From Scleromatobacter humisilvae (GTDB taxonomy: Bacteria > Pseudomonadota > Gammaproteobacteria > Burkholderiales > Burkholderiaceae_C), in assembly GCF_023231945.1 (NCBI RefSeq), contig NZ_JAJLJH010000005.1, forward strand, positions 62,001 to 126,000: a stretch of DNA of 64,000 nucleotides, in the 5' to 3' direction. Shown piece by piece: positions 29,095 to 37,939 of this stretch. Every line of letters begins with the position of its first letter. The first letter of the stretch is position 1. A model generated the notes under the pieces. The model was not told where the DNA came from. It worked only from the letters and a program-made list of their open reading frames with translations, and made no database searches. Made by a program: the position numbers and the translations under genes.

Positions 29095-30087
29095 GTGTCC
29101 GATCACTCCCTGCCCGCTCCCGGCGACGATGCCTCCGCCGCGCCCCTGGTCCCGCGCCAGGCGCTGCAGACTGCCGCGGCCGTGGCAGGCCTGCAGGACT
29201 ACCCGCGCGGCTGCCTCTACGTGGTGGCCACGCCCATCGGCAACCTCGCCGACATCAGCCTGCGCGCGCTGCACGTGCTCGCGCTGGCCGACGCCATCGG
29301 CTGCGAGGATACGCGCACCAGCGGCGCCTTCCTGCGGCATTTCGGCCTCGAAAAGCCGCTGTTGGCGCTGCACGAACACAACGAGCGCGCCGGCGCCGCG
29401 CAGGTCTGCGCGCGCCTGGCCGCGGGCGAGCGCGTGGCCTACGTCAGCGACGCGGGCACGCCGGCGGTGTCCGACCCGGGCGCGGTGCTGGTGCAGGTCG
29501 TCGCGGCCGCGGGCTATCGCGTCATGCCGTTGCCGGGCGCCAGCAGCGCGGTCACCGCGTTGAGCGTGGCGGGGGACGCCGCCGCGCAGGGCTTCGCGTT
29601 CGCCGGCTTCCTGTCGAACAAGGCGCAGGAGCGCGCCACCGAACTCGGGCGGCTGAAGGACGCGCGCCAGTCGACCGTGATCTTCGAGGCGCCGCATCGC
29701 ATCGAGGCGCTGGCCGCGGCGATGGGCGACGCGCTCGGCGGCGGCGAGACGCGGCGCCGGCTCACGGTCTGCCGCGAGCTGACCAAGCAGTTCGAGCAGG
29801 TCGCGACGCTGCCCGTCGCCGACTTCCCGGCCTGGCTCGCGGCCGACGCCAACCACCGGCGCGGTGAGTTCGTGCTGGTGCTGCACGCCGCGCCCGCGCG
29901 GCCGGCGAACGAGGACGCGCTGCCGGCCGAGGCCGAGCGCACGTTGCGCGTGCTGCTGCGCGAGTTGCCGTTGAAGCAGGCCTCGGCGCTGGCCGCCGAG
30001 TTGTGCAGCCTGCCGCGCAAGCGCCTCTACGCGCAGGCGTTGGCCTGGCGCGCGGACGAGCCTGAGGACGATGACGACGACGCATGA
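29095..30087 (+). CDS. rsmI: 16S rRNA (cytidine-1402-2'-O)-methyltransferase
   Basis: This 330-residue SAM-dependent enzyme methylates the ribose of C1402 in the ribosomal decoding centre. The tetrapyrrole-methylase-type fold shows VVATPIGNLADIS, AYVSDAGTPAVSDPG and MPLPGASSAVTALS. About 35 residues before the core are not conserved. The GTG at 29095 was chosen because it is the first good start that does not run through the yraN coding region; the frame stays open to 29002. The C-terminus ends in a run of Asp residues. Confidence 0.94.
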   Translation: MSDHSLPAPGDDASAAPLVPRQALQTAAAVAGLQDYPRGCLYVVATPIGNLADISLRALHVLALADAIGCEDTRTSGAFLRHFGLEKPLLALHEHNERAGAAQVCARLAAGERVAYVSDAGTPAVSDPGAVLVQVVAAAGYRVMPLPGASSAVTALSVAGDAAAQGFAFAGFLSNKAQERATELGRLKDARQSTVIFEAPHRIEALAAAMGDALGGGETRRRLTVCRELTKQFEQVATLPVADFPAWLAADANHRRGEFVLVLHAAPARPANEDALPAEAERTLRVLLRELPLKQASALAAELCSLPRKRLYAQALAWRADEPEDDDDDA

Positions 30088-30240
30088 CGGCTGCGAAGTT
30101 GAGGGTCAAGGCGCACCGCGCGGCAATCGGCCTCCTAACCTGTCAGACTTCCGCGACCGGCATGCGTCGAATCCTTGCAAAATGATCCGCATTCCCCTGC
30201 TGACCGGTATCCGCCTCAGCCCCTCATTCAGGAGCCCGCC

Positions 30241-31704
<1,464 letters not shown>

Positions 31705-31713
31705 GCATCGCTT

Positions 31714-31748
31714 CACGCCGCGCGAAGCCACGCGCTTCGCGCGGCGTG
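31714..31748 (+). terminator. Strong 15-bp hairpin after tldD
   Basis: The arms 31714-31728 and 31734-31748 are perfectly complementary and almost all G+C, with the 5-base loop CACGC. No T-tract follows. It may end the tldD transcript or be part of the 5' structure of the aroG leader, which begins 16 bases later. Confidence 0.55.
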
Positions 31749-31764
31749 CTACATTCGAATTTCC

Positions 31765-31845
31765 ATGAACGTCTCGCGCTTCTTCTTTTCGTACTTTTGG
31801 TTCTCGCCCCGTCAGGTGGCTGGAGAAGCAATCGCGCGCAGATAA
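31765..31845 (+). CDS. Aromatic-amino-acid leader peptide for aroG
   Basis: This is a 26-codon open frame that begins ATG-AAC-GTC-TCG-CGC and then reads FFFSYFWF at codons 6-13: five Phe, one Tyr and one Trp within eight codons. It ends in TAA 20 bases before an intrinsic terminator that precedes DAHP synthase. This is the classic layout of a ribosome-mediated attenuator: stalling at aromatic codons would change RNA folding and prevent termination. GTCTCG at 31771 and CGAGAC at 31851 could pair across the peptide. There is no clear ribosome-binding site before the ATG, and a TACATT at 31750 could be a promoter -10, which would make the transcript nearly leaderless. Translation is inferred. 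Confidence 0.75.
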   Translation: MNVSRFFFSYFWFSPRQVAGEAIARR

Positions 31846-31865
31846 GCAGACGAGACCTTCGAAAG

Positions 31866-31893
31866 ACCGCCGGCAAACCCGGCGGTTTTTTTT
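31866..31893 (+). terminator. Attenuator terminator before aroG
   Basis: The 8-bp stem ACCGCCGG / CCGGCGGT has a CAAAC loop, followed by eight T residues. It sits between the leader peptide and the aroG start codon, 36 bases before it, so it must be bypassed for aroG expression. Confidence 0.9.
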
Positions 31894-31929
31894 CGCCGGC
31901 GCCGAGTTGCCATCCTGGAGAGCCGACCG

Positions 31930-33063
31930 ATGACGAATCCGAAACCGCAGCCCGAAGCGCGCCACACGCTGTCGCTGAGCGAACGCACCAGCGACACCGA
32001 CGACCAGCGCATCCGCGACGTCACGCCGCTGCCACCGCCGGAGCACCTCATCCGTTTCTTCCCGATCGCCGGCACGCCGGTGGAGACGCTAATCGGCAAC
32101 ACGCGCGGCGCGGTGCGCAACATCCTGGCCGGCTCGGACGACCGGCTGCTGGTGGTGATCGGCCCGTGCTCGATCCACGATCCGGCCGCGGCGCTCGAGT
32201 ACGCGCGCAAGCTCAAGGCCGAGCGCGAGAAGTACGCCGACACGCTCGAGATCGTGATGCGCGTCTACTTCGAGAAGCCGCGCACCACGGTCGGCTGGAA
32301 GGGGCTGATCAACGATCCCTACCTCGACGAGAGCTACCGCATCCACGAGGGCCTGCGCATCGCGCGCCAGCTGCTGCTGGACATCAACCGCCTGGGCGTG
32401 CCTGCCGCCGGCGAGTTCCTCGACGTGATCTCGCCGCAATACATCGGCGACCTGATCAGCTGGGGGGCGATCGGCGCGCGCACCACCGAGAGCCAGGTGC
32501 ATCGCGAGCTGGCGTCGGGGCTGTCGGCGCCGGTCGGCTTCAAGAACGGCACGGACGGCAATCTCAAGATCGCGATCGACGCGATCCAGGCGGCCGGGCG
32601 CCCGCACCACTTCATGTCGGTGCACAAGAACGGCCAGGTCGCAATCGTCGAGACCCGCGGCAACAAGGATTGCCACGTGATCCTGCGCGGCGGCAAGGCG
32701 CCCAACTACGACGCGGCCAGCGTGCGATCGGCGTGCGCCGAGCTGGAGGCGGCCAAGCTCGAGTGCAAGCTGATGATCGACTTCAGCCACGCCAACAGCG
32801 AGAAGAAGTTCGAGCGCCAGGTGGCGGTCGCGCGCGACGTCGGCGACCAGGTGGCGTCGGGCAACCACTGCATCTTCGGCGTGATGGTGGAGAGCCACCT
32901 CATCGCCGGGGCGCAGAAGTTCACGCCGGGCAAGGACGACCCGGCCGCGCTCGAGTACGGCAAGAGCATCACCGACGGCTGCATCGGCTGGGACGACTCG
33001 ATCGCCGTGCTGGACGTGCTGCGCGATGCGGTACTCGCGCGTCGCGCCGGCAAGGCTAGTTGA
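31930..33063 (+). CDS. aroG: 3-deoxy-7-phosphoheptulonate (DAHP) synthase, class I
   Basis: This 377-residue enzyme catalyses the first step of aromatic amino-acid synthesis, joining phosphoenolpyruvate and erythrose-4-phosphate. It has VVIGPCSIHDPAAALEYA, the metal and substrate residues of RVYFEKPRTTVGWKGLINDP, and the C-terminal DFSHANSEK and SITDGCIGW motifs. It belongs to the AroF/G/H group, which is inhibited by Phe, Tyr or Trp; which one cannot be told by eye. The leader peptide and terminator directly upstream suggest transcription attenuation by aromatic amino-acid supply. Its stop overlaps the convergent adenosyltransferase gene by eight bases. Confidence 0.95.
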   Translation: MTNPKPQPEARHTLSLSERTSDTDDQRIRDVTPLPPPEHLIRFFPIAGTPVETLIGNTRGAVRNILAGSDDRLLVVIGPCSIHDPAAALEYARKLKAEREKYADTLEIVMRVYFEKPRTTVGWKGLINDPYLDESYRIHEGLRIARQLLLDINRLGVPAAGEFLDVISPQYIGDLISWGAIGARTTESQVHRELASGLSAPVGFKNGTDGNLKIAIDAIQAAGRPHHFMSVHKNGQVAIVETRGNKDCHVILRGGKAPNYDAASVRSACAELEAAKLECKLMIDFSHANSEKKFERQVAVARDVGDQVASGNHCIFGVMVESHLIAGAQKFTPGKDDPAALEYGKSITDGCIGWDDSIAVLDVLRDAVLARRAGKAS

Positions 33064-33643
33064 CGTCGGGGTCGAGGTTGCGCGCGAGACGCGCGCTGTG
33101 CCAGTAGACGTCGTCGCCGCCCAGGCCGTCGAGGTTGGCGCGATTGAGCACGCGCGCCAGCACGAACAGCAGGTCGGACAATCGGTTCAGGAACAGCCGC
33201 GGCGCGGCGTTGATCTCCTCGCTGTCGGCCAGCATCACGACGGCCCGCTCCGCGCGCCGCGCGACCGCGCGCGCGACGTGCGCGAGCGACGCACTGCGCG
33301 TGCCCGCGGGCAGGATGAACTCGGCCAGCCGCGGCAGCGCCGCGTTGTAGTGCGCCAGCGCGGCGTCGAGCGCGGCGACGGCGTCGTCCTTGAGCAGCTT
33401 GTAGCCGGGGATGGACAGCTCGCCGCCGAGGTTGAACAGCTCGTGCTGGATGGTCACGAGCAGCTCGCGCACGTCGTCGGGCAGCGGCTCGGCCAGCAGC
33501 ACGCCGAGGTGCGAGTTGAGCTCGTCGACATCGCCCATCGCGGCGATGCGTCCGTGGCTCTTGGGCACGCGCGTGCCGTCGCCGAGTCCGGTCGTGCCGT
33601 CGTCGCCGGTGCGGGTCGCGATCTGTGAGAGTCGATTGGCCAT
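33056..33643 (-). CDS. Cob(I)alamin adenosyltransferase, PduO type
   Basis: This 195-residue ATP-dependent enzyme makes adenosylcobalamin from reduced cobalamin. The N-terminal TRTGDDGTTGLGDGTRVPKS is the ATP-binding region. The C-terminal helices show RSASLAHVARAVARRAERA and LNRLSDLLFVLAR, the usual PduO signature. Its 3' end overlaps aroG and its 5' end is divergent from the FAD oxidase, 60 bases away. No other cobalamin gene is adjacent. Confidence 0.94.
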   Translation of the reverse strand: MANRLSQIATRTGDDGTTGLGDGTRVPKSHGRIAAMGDVDELNSHLGVLLAEPLPDDVRELLVTIQHELFNLGGELSIPGYKLLKDDAVAALDAALAHYNAALPRLAEFILPAGTRSASLAHVARAVARRAERAVVMLADSEEINAAPRLFLNRLSDLLFVLARVLNRANLDGLGGDDVYWHSARLARNLDPDVN

Positions 33644-33703
33644 GGGCGTGAGTGTAGGACTTCGCGTGCGGGCGTAGACTGGAAGCGCCGAGCCGCCACC
33701 GCC

Positions 33704-35119
33704 ATGAACACCGCCGTCGACTTCACCCTCAACGTCCTGCCGCGACCCATGCCCGCCGCGATGAGCGAGGCCTTGCGCGCGCGCTTCGGCGAGCGTTTCG
33801 CCACCGCACTGGCCGTGCGCGAGCAGCACGGCCGCGACGAGTCGCCGTTCGACGCGCCGCCGCCGGAGGCCGTGGTCTTCTGCGAGAGCACCGAGGATGT
33901 CGCCTTCGTCGTCGCGGCCGCGGCCGAACACCGCGTGCCGGTGATCCCGTACGGCGCGGGCTCGTCGCTGGAAGGCCATCTGCTGGCGGTGCAGGGCGGC
34001 GTCAGCGTCGACGTCTCGCGCATGGCTCGCGTGCTGCGGCTCGATGCCGACGATCTCACCGTCACCGTGCAGGCCGGCGTCACGCGCATGCAGCTCAATC
34101 GCGAGATCAAGGACTCGGGGCTGTTCTTCCCGATCGACCCGGGCGCCGATGCGACGCTGGGCGGCATGTCGGCCACGCGGGCCTCGGGCACCAACGCCGT
34201 GCGCTACGGCACGATGCGCGAGAACGTGCTGGCGCTGACGGTGGTCACGGCCAGCGGCGAGGTGATCCGCACCGGCACGCGGGCGCGCAAGTCGAGTGCC
34301 GGCTACGACCTGACGCGGCTGATGGTGGGCAGCGAGGGCACGCTGGGCGTCATCACCGAGGTCACGCTGAAGCTGCACCCGCTGCCCGAGAGCGTGGCCG
34401 CGGCCGTCTGCTCGTTCGACGACGCCACGGCCGCCGTCGACACCGTGATCGCGATCATCCAGATGGGCGTGCCCATCGCCCGCTGCGAGCTGATGGACGC
34501 CAACGCCGTGATCGCCGTCAACCGGCACGACAAGCTGGGCCTGGCCGAGAAGCCGATGCTGCTGATGGAGTTCCACGGCAGCGAGGCGAGCGTCGCCGAG
34601 CAGGCCGGGACCGTGCAGGAACTCGCGGCGGAGCACGGCGGCACGGCGTTCCAGTGGGCGACGACGCCCGAGGAACGCACGCGGCTGTGGACGGCGCGCC
34701 ACCACGCGTTCCTGTCCGGCCTGCAGCTGCGACCCGGCTGCCGTGCGGTCACCACGGACTGCTGCGTGCCCATCTCCGGCCTGGCCGACGCCGTGACGCA
34801 GGCCCTGGCCGAGGCCGAGGCGGCCGGCCTCCCGCACTTCATCGTTGGCCACGTCGGCGACGGCAACTTCCACGTGGCCTACCTGATCGACCCGGCGCTG
34901 CCCGAGGAGCGCGAGGCGGCCGAGCGGCTCAATCAGCAACTGGTGCAACGCGCGATCGCCGCCGGCGGCACCTGCACCGGCGAGCACGGCATCGGCCTGC
35001 ACAAGCAGGGCTTCCTGGTCGACGAAGCCGGCGCCGGCGCGGTCGCGATGATGCGACAGATCAAGCAGGCGCTCGATCCGCACAACATCATGAATCCCGG
35101 CAAGATCTTCGCGCTCTGA
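33704..35119 (+). CDS. FAD-binding oxidase, GlcD / D-lactate dehydrogenase family
   Basis: This 471-residue flavoenzyme has an FAD_binding_4 domain with PVIPYGAGSSLEGHLLAVQGG and the downstream MSATRASGTNAVRYG segment. The C-terminal FAD-oxidase domain has HVGDGNFH and GEHGIGLHKQGFL. The family includes glycolate oxidase subunit GlcD, D-lactate dehydrogenase and D-2-hydroxyglutarate dehydrogenase. It is encoded without GlcE or GlcF genes, which favours a single-subunit D-lactate or D-2-hydroxyacid dehydrogenase. The substrate remains open. Confidence 0.9.
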   Translation: MNTAVDFTLNVLPRPMPAAMSEALRARFGERFATALAVREQHGRDESPFDAPPPEAVVFCESTEDVAFVVAAAAEHRVPVIPYGAGSSLEGHLLAVQGGVSVDVSRMARVLRLDADDLTVTVQAGVTRMQLNREIKDSGLFFPIDPGADATLGGMSATRASGTNAVRYGTMRENVLALTVVTASGEVIRTGTRARKSSAGYDLTRLMVGSEGTLGVITEVTLKLHPLPESVAAAVCSFDDATAAVDTVIAIIQMGVPIARCELMDANAVIAVNRHDKLGLAEKPMLLMEFHGSEASVAEQAGTVQELAAEHGGTAFQWATTPEERTRLWTARHHAFLSGLQLRPGCRAVTTDCCVPISGLADAVTQALAEAEAAGLPHFIVGHVGDGNFHVAYLIDPALPEEREAAERLNQQLVQRAIAAGGTCTGEHGIGLHKQGFLVDEAGAGAVAMMRQIKQALDPHNIMNPGKIFAL

Positions 35120-35128
35120 ACAGCGGCC

Positions 35129-35806
35129 ATGCCCAGGCGCGTGATCGACCGTCGATTTGTCCGCTCATGGCGCCGGTTCGCCGCGCCGGCCTCGCTTGCC
35201 TGTGTCGCGTGGCTCGCCGGCTGCGCGACGGGGCGCACCGTCATCGACGTGCCGCCGCCGCCCGCGAGTGCCCGCGCGGCGGCGGTCGCCCAGATCCTGC
35301 GCATCCGCAACGTGTGCGACGACCGCGTCTTCGAGGACGTCCCGCGGCAGGCCGACGTCCCGTCATTGGGCGAGCCCGCCTCCGGCGCGTCGGCCGAAGT
35401 GCGCGCGCACGCGGTGGCTCGCGAGCGCAACGGCTACGGGCTGGCGCAGGGCGACGTCGTGCTGTCGGACCGGGCCGACCTGCGCGACGTCATGCGCGTC
35501 CAGGTCGCCGCGGCGCTGTCGCAGGCGGGCTATCGCGTCGAGGATGACCAGCCGTCGGCGCTGGACGTGGACGTGCACGTGCGCAAGTTCTGGCTCTGGT
35601 TGTAGCCTGGCCTGGTGGTGGGCGTGATCCGCTCGAGCGTCGTCGTCGACATCACGATCGGCGGCAGCCCGCCGGTCACGGTGTCGGCGCAGACCAGCCA
35701 GCCCGGGCAGATCTTCTCGCGGGATGCCTGGACGAACGCGGTGCAGGTGGCGCTGGAGGCCTGGCGCCGGCAGGCCGACGCGGACTTGCGCGCCGTGGCG
35801 CACTGA
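35129..35806 (+). pseudogene. YajG-like lipoprotein gene interrupted by an in-frame TAG
   Basis: The first part (35129-35605) encodes 158 residues: a signal peptide with lipobox Cys32 (WLAGC) and a mature domain ending KFWLWL before TAG at 35603-35605. The same frame then stays open to 35806 and reads PGLVVGVIRSSVVVDITIGG and on through an amphipathic helix to a normal stop. The coding character is equally strong on both sides, so the TAG looks recent. A change from TGG (Trp) would explain it and would restore a protein of 225 residues. A sequencing error is possible. The truncated lipoprotein could still be made. The YajG-like assignment is tentative. Confidence 0.6.
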
Positions 35807-35827
35807 AGCGTCGTCAGTCCGCGGCGC

Positions 35828-36214
35828 TCAGGACGGGCGCCGGCGCAACAGGATCACGAGGCCGCCGAGGGCAAACAGCGCCGGCACCAGCGGCTGCGGC
35901 CTGGCGGGGGCCAGCGATGCCGGCAGCACCGGGCCAGGCTCGGTGGCGGCGTCCTGGAAGGCGAGGCCGCTCTCCGGCGCAGGCTGCAGCGGCGTCGCGG
36001 CCGGCATGGCGAATTCCGCGAGTTCGGCCGCGGAGATCGTGCCGTTGCCGTCGGCGTCGATCCCCTTCAGGTCGCAGGCGAGGTCCAGCGGCTGCCCCGG
36101 ATGGCAGCGCGATTCGGCGGCTGGCGCGGCCGACTTCGTGGAGGCGACGATCCCGATCGCGCCCGTCGAGGCGACCGCGAGCACGGCCGTCGCGAGCATT
36201 GCAACCTTGAGCAT
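35828..36214 (-). CDS. Exported EF-hand protein with C-terminal membrane anchor
   Basis: This 128-residue protein has an N-terminal hydrophobic export signal (residues 4-24). One canonical EF-hand calcium loop spans residues 53-64 (DADGNGTISAAE), just after a likely disulfide pair (Cys37, Cys47). A Pro/Ala-rich linker follows, and the C-terminus is a hydrophobic helix (LVPALFALGGLVILL) ending in RRR. Helix plus arginines at the end resembles PEP-CTERM-type sorting tails, but no PEP motif is present. A GGAGG site precedes the start. The function is unknown; calcium binding at the membrane surface is inferred. Confidence 0.72.
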   Translation of the reverse strand: MLKVAMLATAVLAVASTGAIGIVASTKSAAPAAESRCHPGQPLDLACDLKGIDADGNGTISAAELAEFAMPAATPLQPAPESGLAFQDAATEPGPVLPASLAPARPQPLVPALFALGGLVILLRRRPS

Positions 36215-36325
36215 CGGAACCTCCCTCCCATTGTCCAGCGCCGGACGTTACATCCAGAAACGCGCCGCGTCACGTGGGGAATCCTCGACAAAGGTCGATC
36301 TCATGGAAAACGAGCAGGCGGGCGT

Positions 36326-37939
36326 TCAGGCCTTGCTCGGCGACACCGACCAGCGGCGCGTGCTCTCGCCCCTGCCGTTGACGCTCTCCAGATGCACGTC
36401 GAAGCCCCACAGCCGCGCGACGTGCTTGAGCACCTCCTGCGAGCTGTCGTGCAGCGGCCGGTCGTTGTGCTGCGTGTGGCGCAGCGTCAGCGAGCGGTCG
36501 CCGCGCAGGTTCACGTTCCAGACCTGGATGTTGGGCTCGCGCGAACCCAGGTCGTACTGGCGCGACAGGGCCTCGCGCAGGGAGCGGTAGCCGTTCTCGT
36601 CGTGGATGGCGGCGATCTCGAGTTCGCTGTCCTTCTCGTCGTCGACGATCGCGAACAGGCGGAAGTCGCGCATCAGCTTGGGCGAGAGGTATTGGCCGAT
36701 GAAGCTCTCGTCCTTGAAGTTGCGCATCGCGTGGTCCAGCGTCGGCAGCCAGGGCGTGCCGGCGAAGTCGGGGAACCACTGGCGATCCTCGTCGGTCGGG
36801 TTCTCGCAGATCCGCTTGATGTCGGTGTACATCGCGAAGCCCAGCGCGTACGGGTTGATGCCCGAGTAGTTGCGCGAGGTGACCGGCGGCTGCGCGACGA
36901 CGTTGGTGTGCGACTTCAGCCACTCGATCATCATGCCGTCGGCAAGATACCCGTCGTCATACATCTGGTTGAGCAGCCGGTGGTGCCAGAACGTGGCCCA
37001 GCCCTCGTTCATCACCTGCGTCTGGCGCTGCGGATAGAAGTACTGCGCGATCTTGCGCACGATGCGCACGATCTCGCGCTGCCACGGCTCCAGCAGCGGC
37101 GCGTTCTTCTCGATGAAGTAAAGCAGGTTCTCCTGCGGCTCGCTCGGGAAGCGGCGCTCCGGCGCGGCACCGTCGTCGCTGGCGGCCTTGCGCGGCAGCG
37201 TGCGCCACAGGTCGTTGACCTGCAGCTGCGCGTAGGCCTCGCGATCGGCCCGCGCCGCCTGCTCCTGCGCGAGCGACAGCTTGCTCGGGCGCCGATAGCG
37301 GTCGACGCCGTGGTTCATCAGCGCGTGGCAGGAGTCGAGCAATTCCTCGACGGCGTCGAGCCCGTAGCGGCCCTCGCACTCGGCGACGTAGTTCTTCGAG
37401 TAGACGAGGTAGTCGATGATCGACGACGCGTCCGTCCACATCCGGAACAGGTAGTTGCCCTTGAAGAAGCTGTTGTGGCCGTAGGCCGCGTGCGCGATGA
37501 CGAGCGCCTGCATCGCCATCGTGTTCTCCTCCATCAGGTAGGAGATGCACGGCTCGGAGTTGATGACGATCTCGTAGGCCAGGCCCATCTGGCCGCGCTT
37601 GTAGTTCTTCTCGGTGGCGATGAACTCCTTGCCGTAGCTCCAGTGACGGTAGTTCACCGGCATGCCGACGCTGGCGTAGGCGTCCATCATCTGCTCGGAC
37701 GTGATGATCTCGAGCTGGTTCGGGTAGGTGTCGAGCCCGAAGCGCTGCGCGGTCGCGCGGATCACCTCGTGGTACTGCTCGATCATGTCGAAGGTCCAGT
37801 CGCTGGGCGAGGGCAGCGGCTGCGCCGGGCGCTCCTTCAGCGGCGCGAGCTCCAGCGGCGGCCCGGCACGGCGCCGGCCGCCATATTCGTCGGCGCTCGC
37901 ATTGCGGCCGACCGCGCGACGGTTTTCCAGAAACGTCAT
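36326..37939 (-). CDS. SpoVR-family protein (YcgB)
   Basis: This 537-residue cytoplasmic protein belongs to the SpoVR family, named from a Bacillus cortex-formation gene but widespread in bacteria that do not sporulate. Typical phrases include HWSYGKEFIATEKNYKRGQMGLAYEIVINS in pieces, AYGHNSFFKGNYLF and MNEGWATFWHHRL, with a His-rich region that could bind metal. Its start overlaps the stop of the upstream yeaH gene by four bases, showing tight coupling in a prkA-yeaH-spoVR unit. The biochemical role is unknown. Confidence 0.93.
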   Translation of the reverse strand: MTFLENRRAVGRNASADEYGGRRRAGPPLELAPLKERPAQPLPSPSDWTFDMIEQYHEVIRATAQRFGLDTYPNQLEIITSEQMMDAYASVGMPVNYRHWSYGKEFIATEKNYKRGQMGLAYEIVINSEPCISYLMEENTMAMQALVIAHAAYGHNSFFKGNYLFRMWTDASSIIDYLVYSKNYVAECEGRYGLDAVEELLDSCHALMNHGVDRYRRPSKLSLAQEQAARADREAYAQLQVNDLWRTLPRKAASDDGAAPERRFPSEPQENLLYFIEKNAPLLEPWQREIVRIVRKIAQYFYPQRQTQVMNEGWATFWHHRLLNQMYDDGYLADGMMIEWLKSHTNVVAQPPVTSRNYSGINPYALGFAMYTDIKRICENPTDEDRQWFPDFAGTPWLPTLDHAMRNFKDESFIGQYLSPKLMRDFRLFAIVDDEKDSELEIAAIHDENGYRSLREALSRQYDLGSREPNIQVWNVNLRGDRSLTLRHTQHNDRPLHDSSQEVLKHVARLWGFDVHLESVNGRGESTRRWSVSPSKA

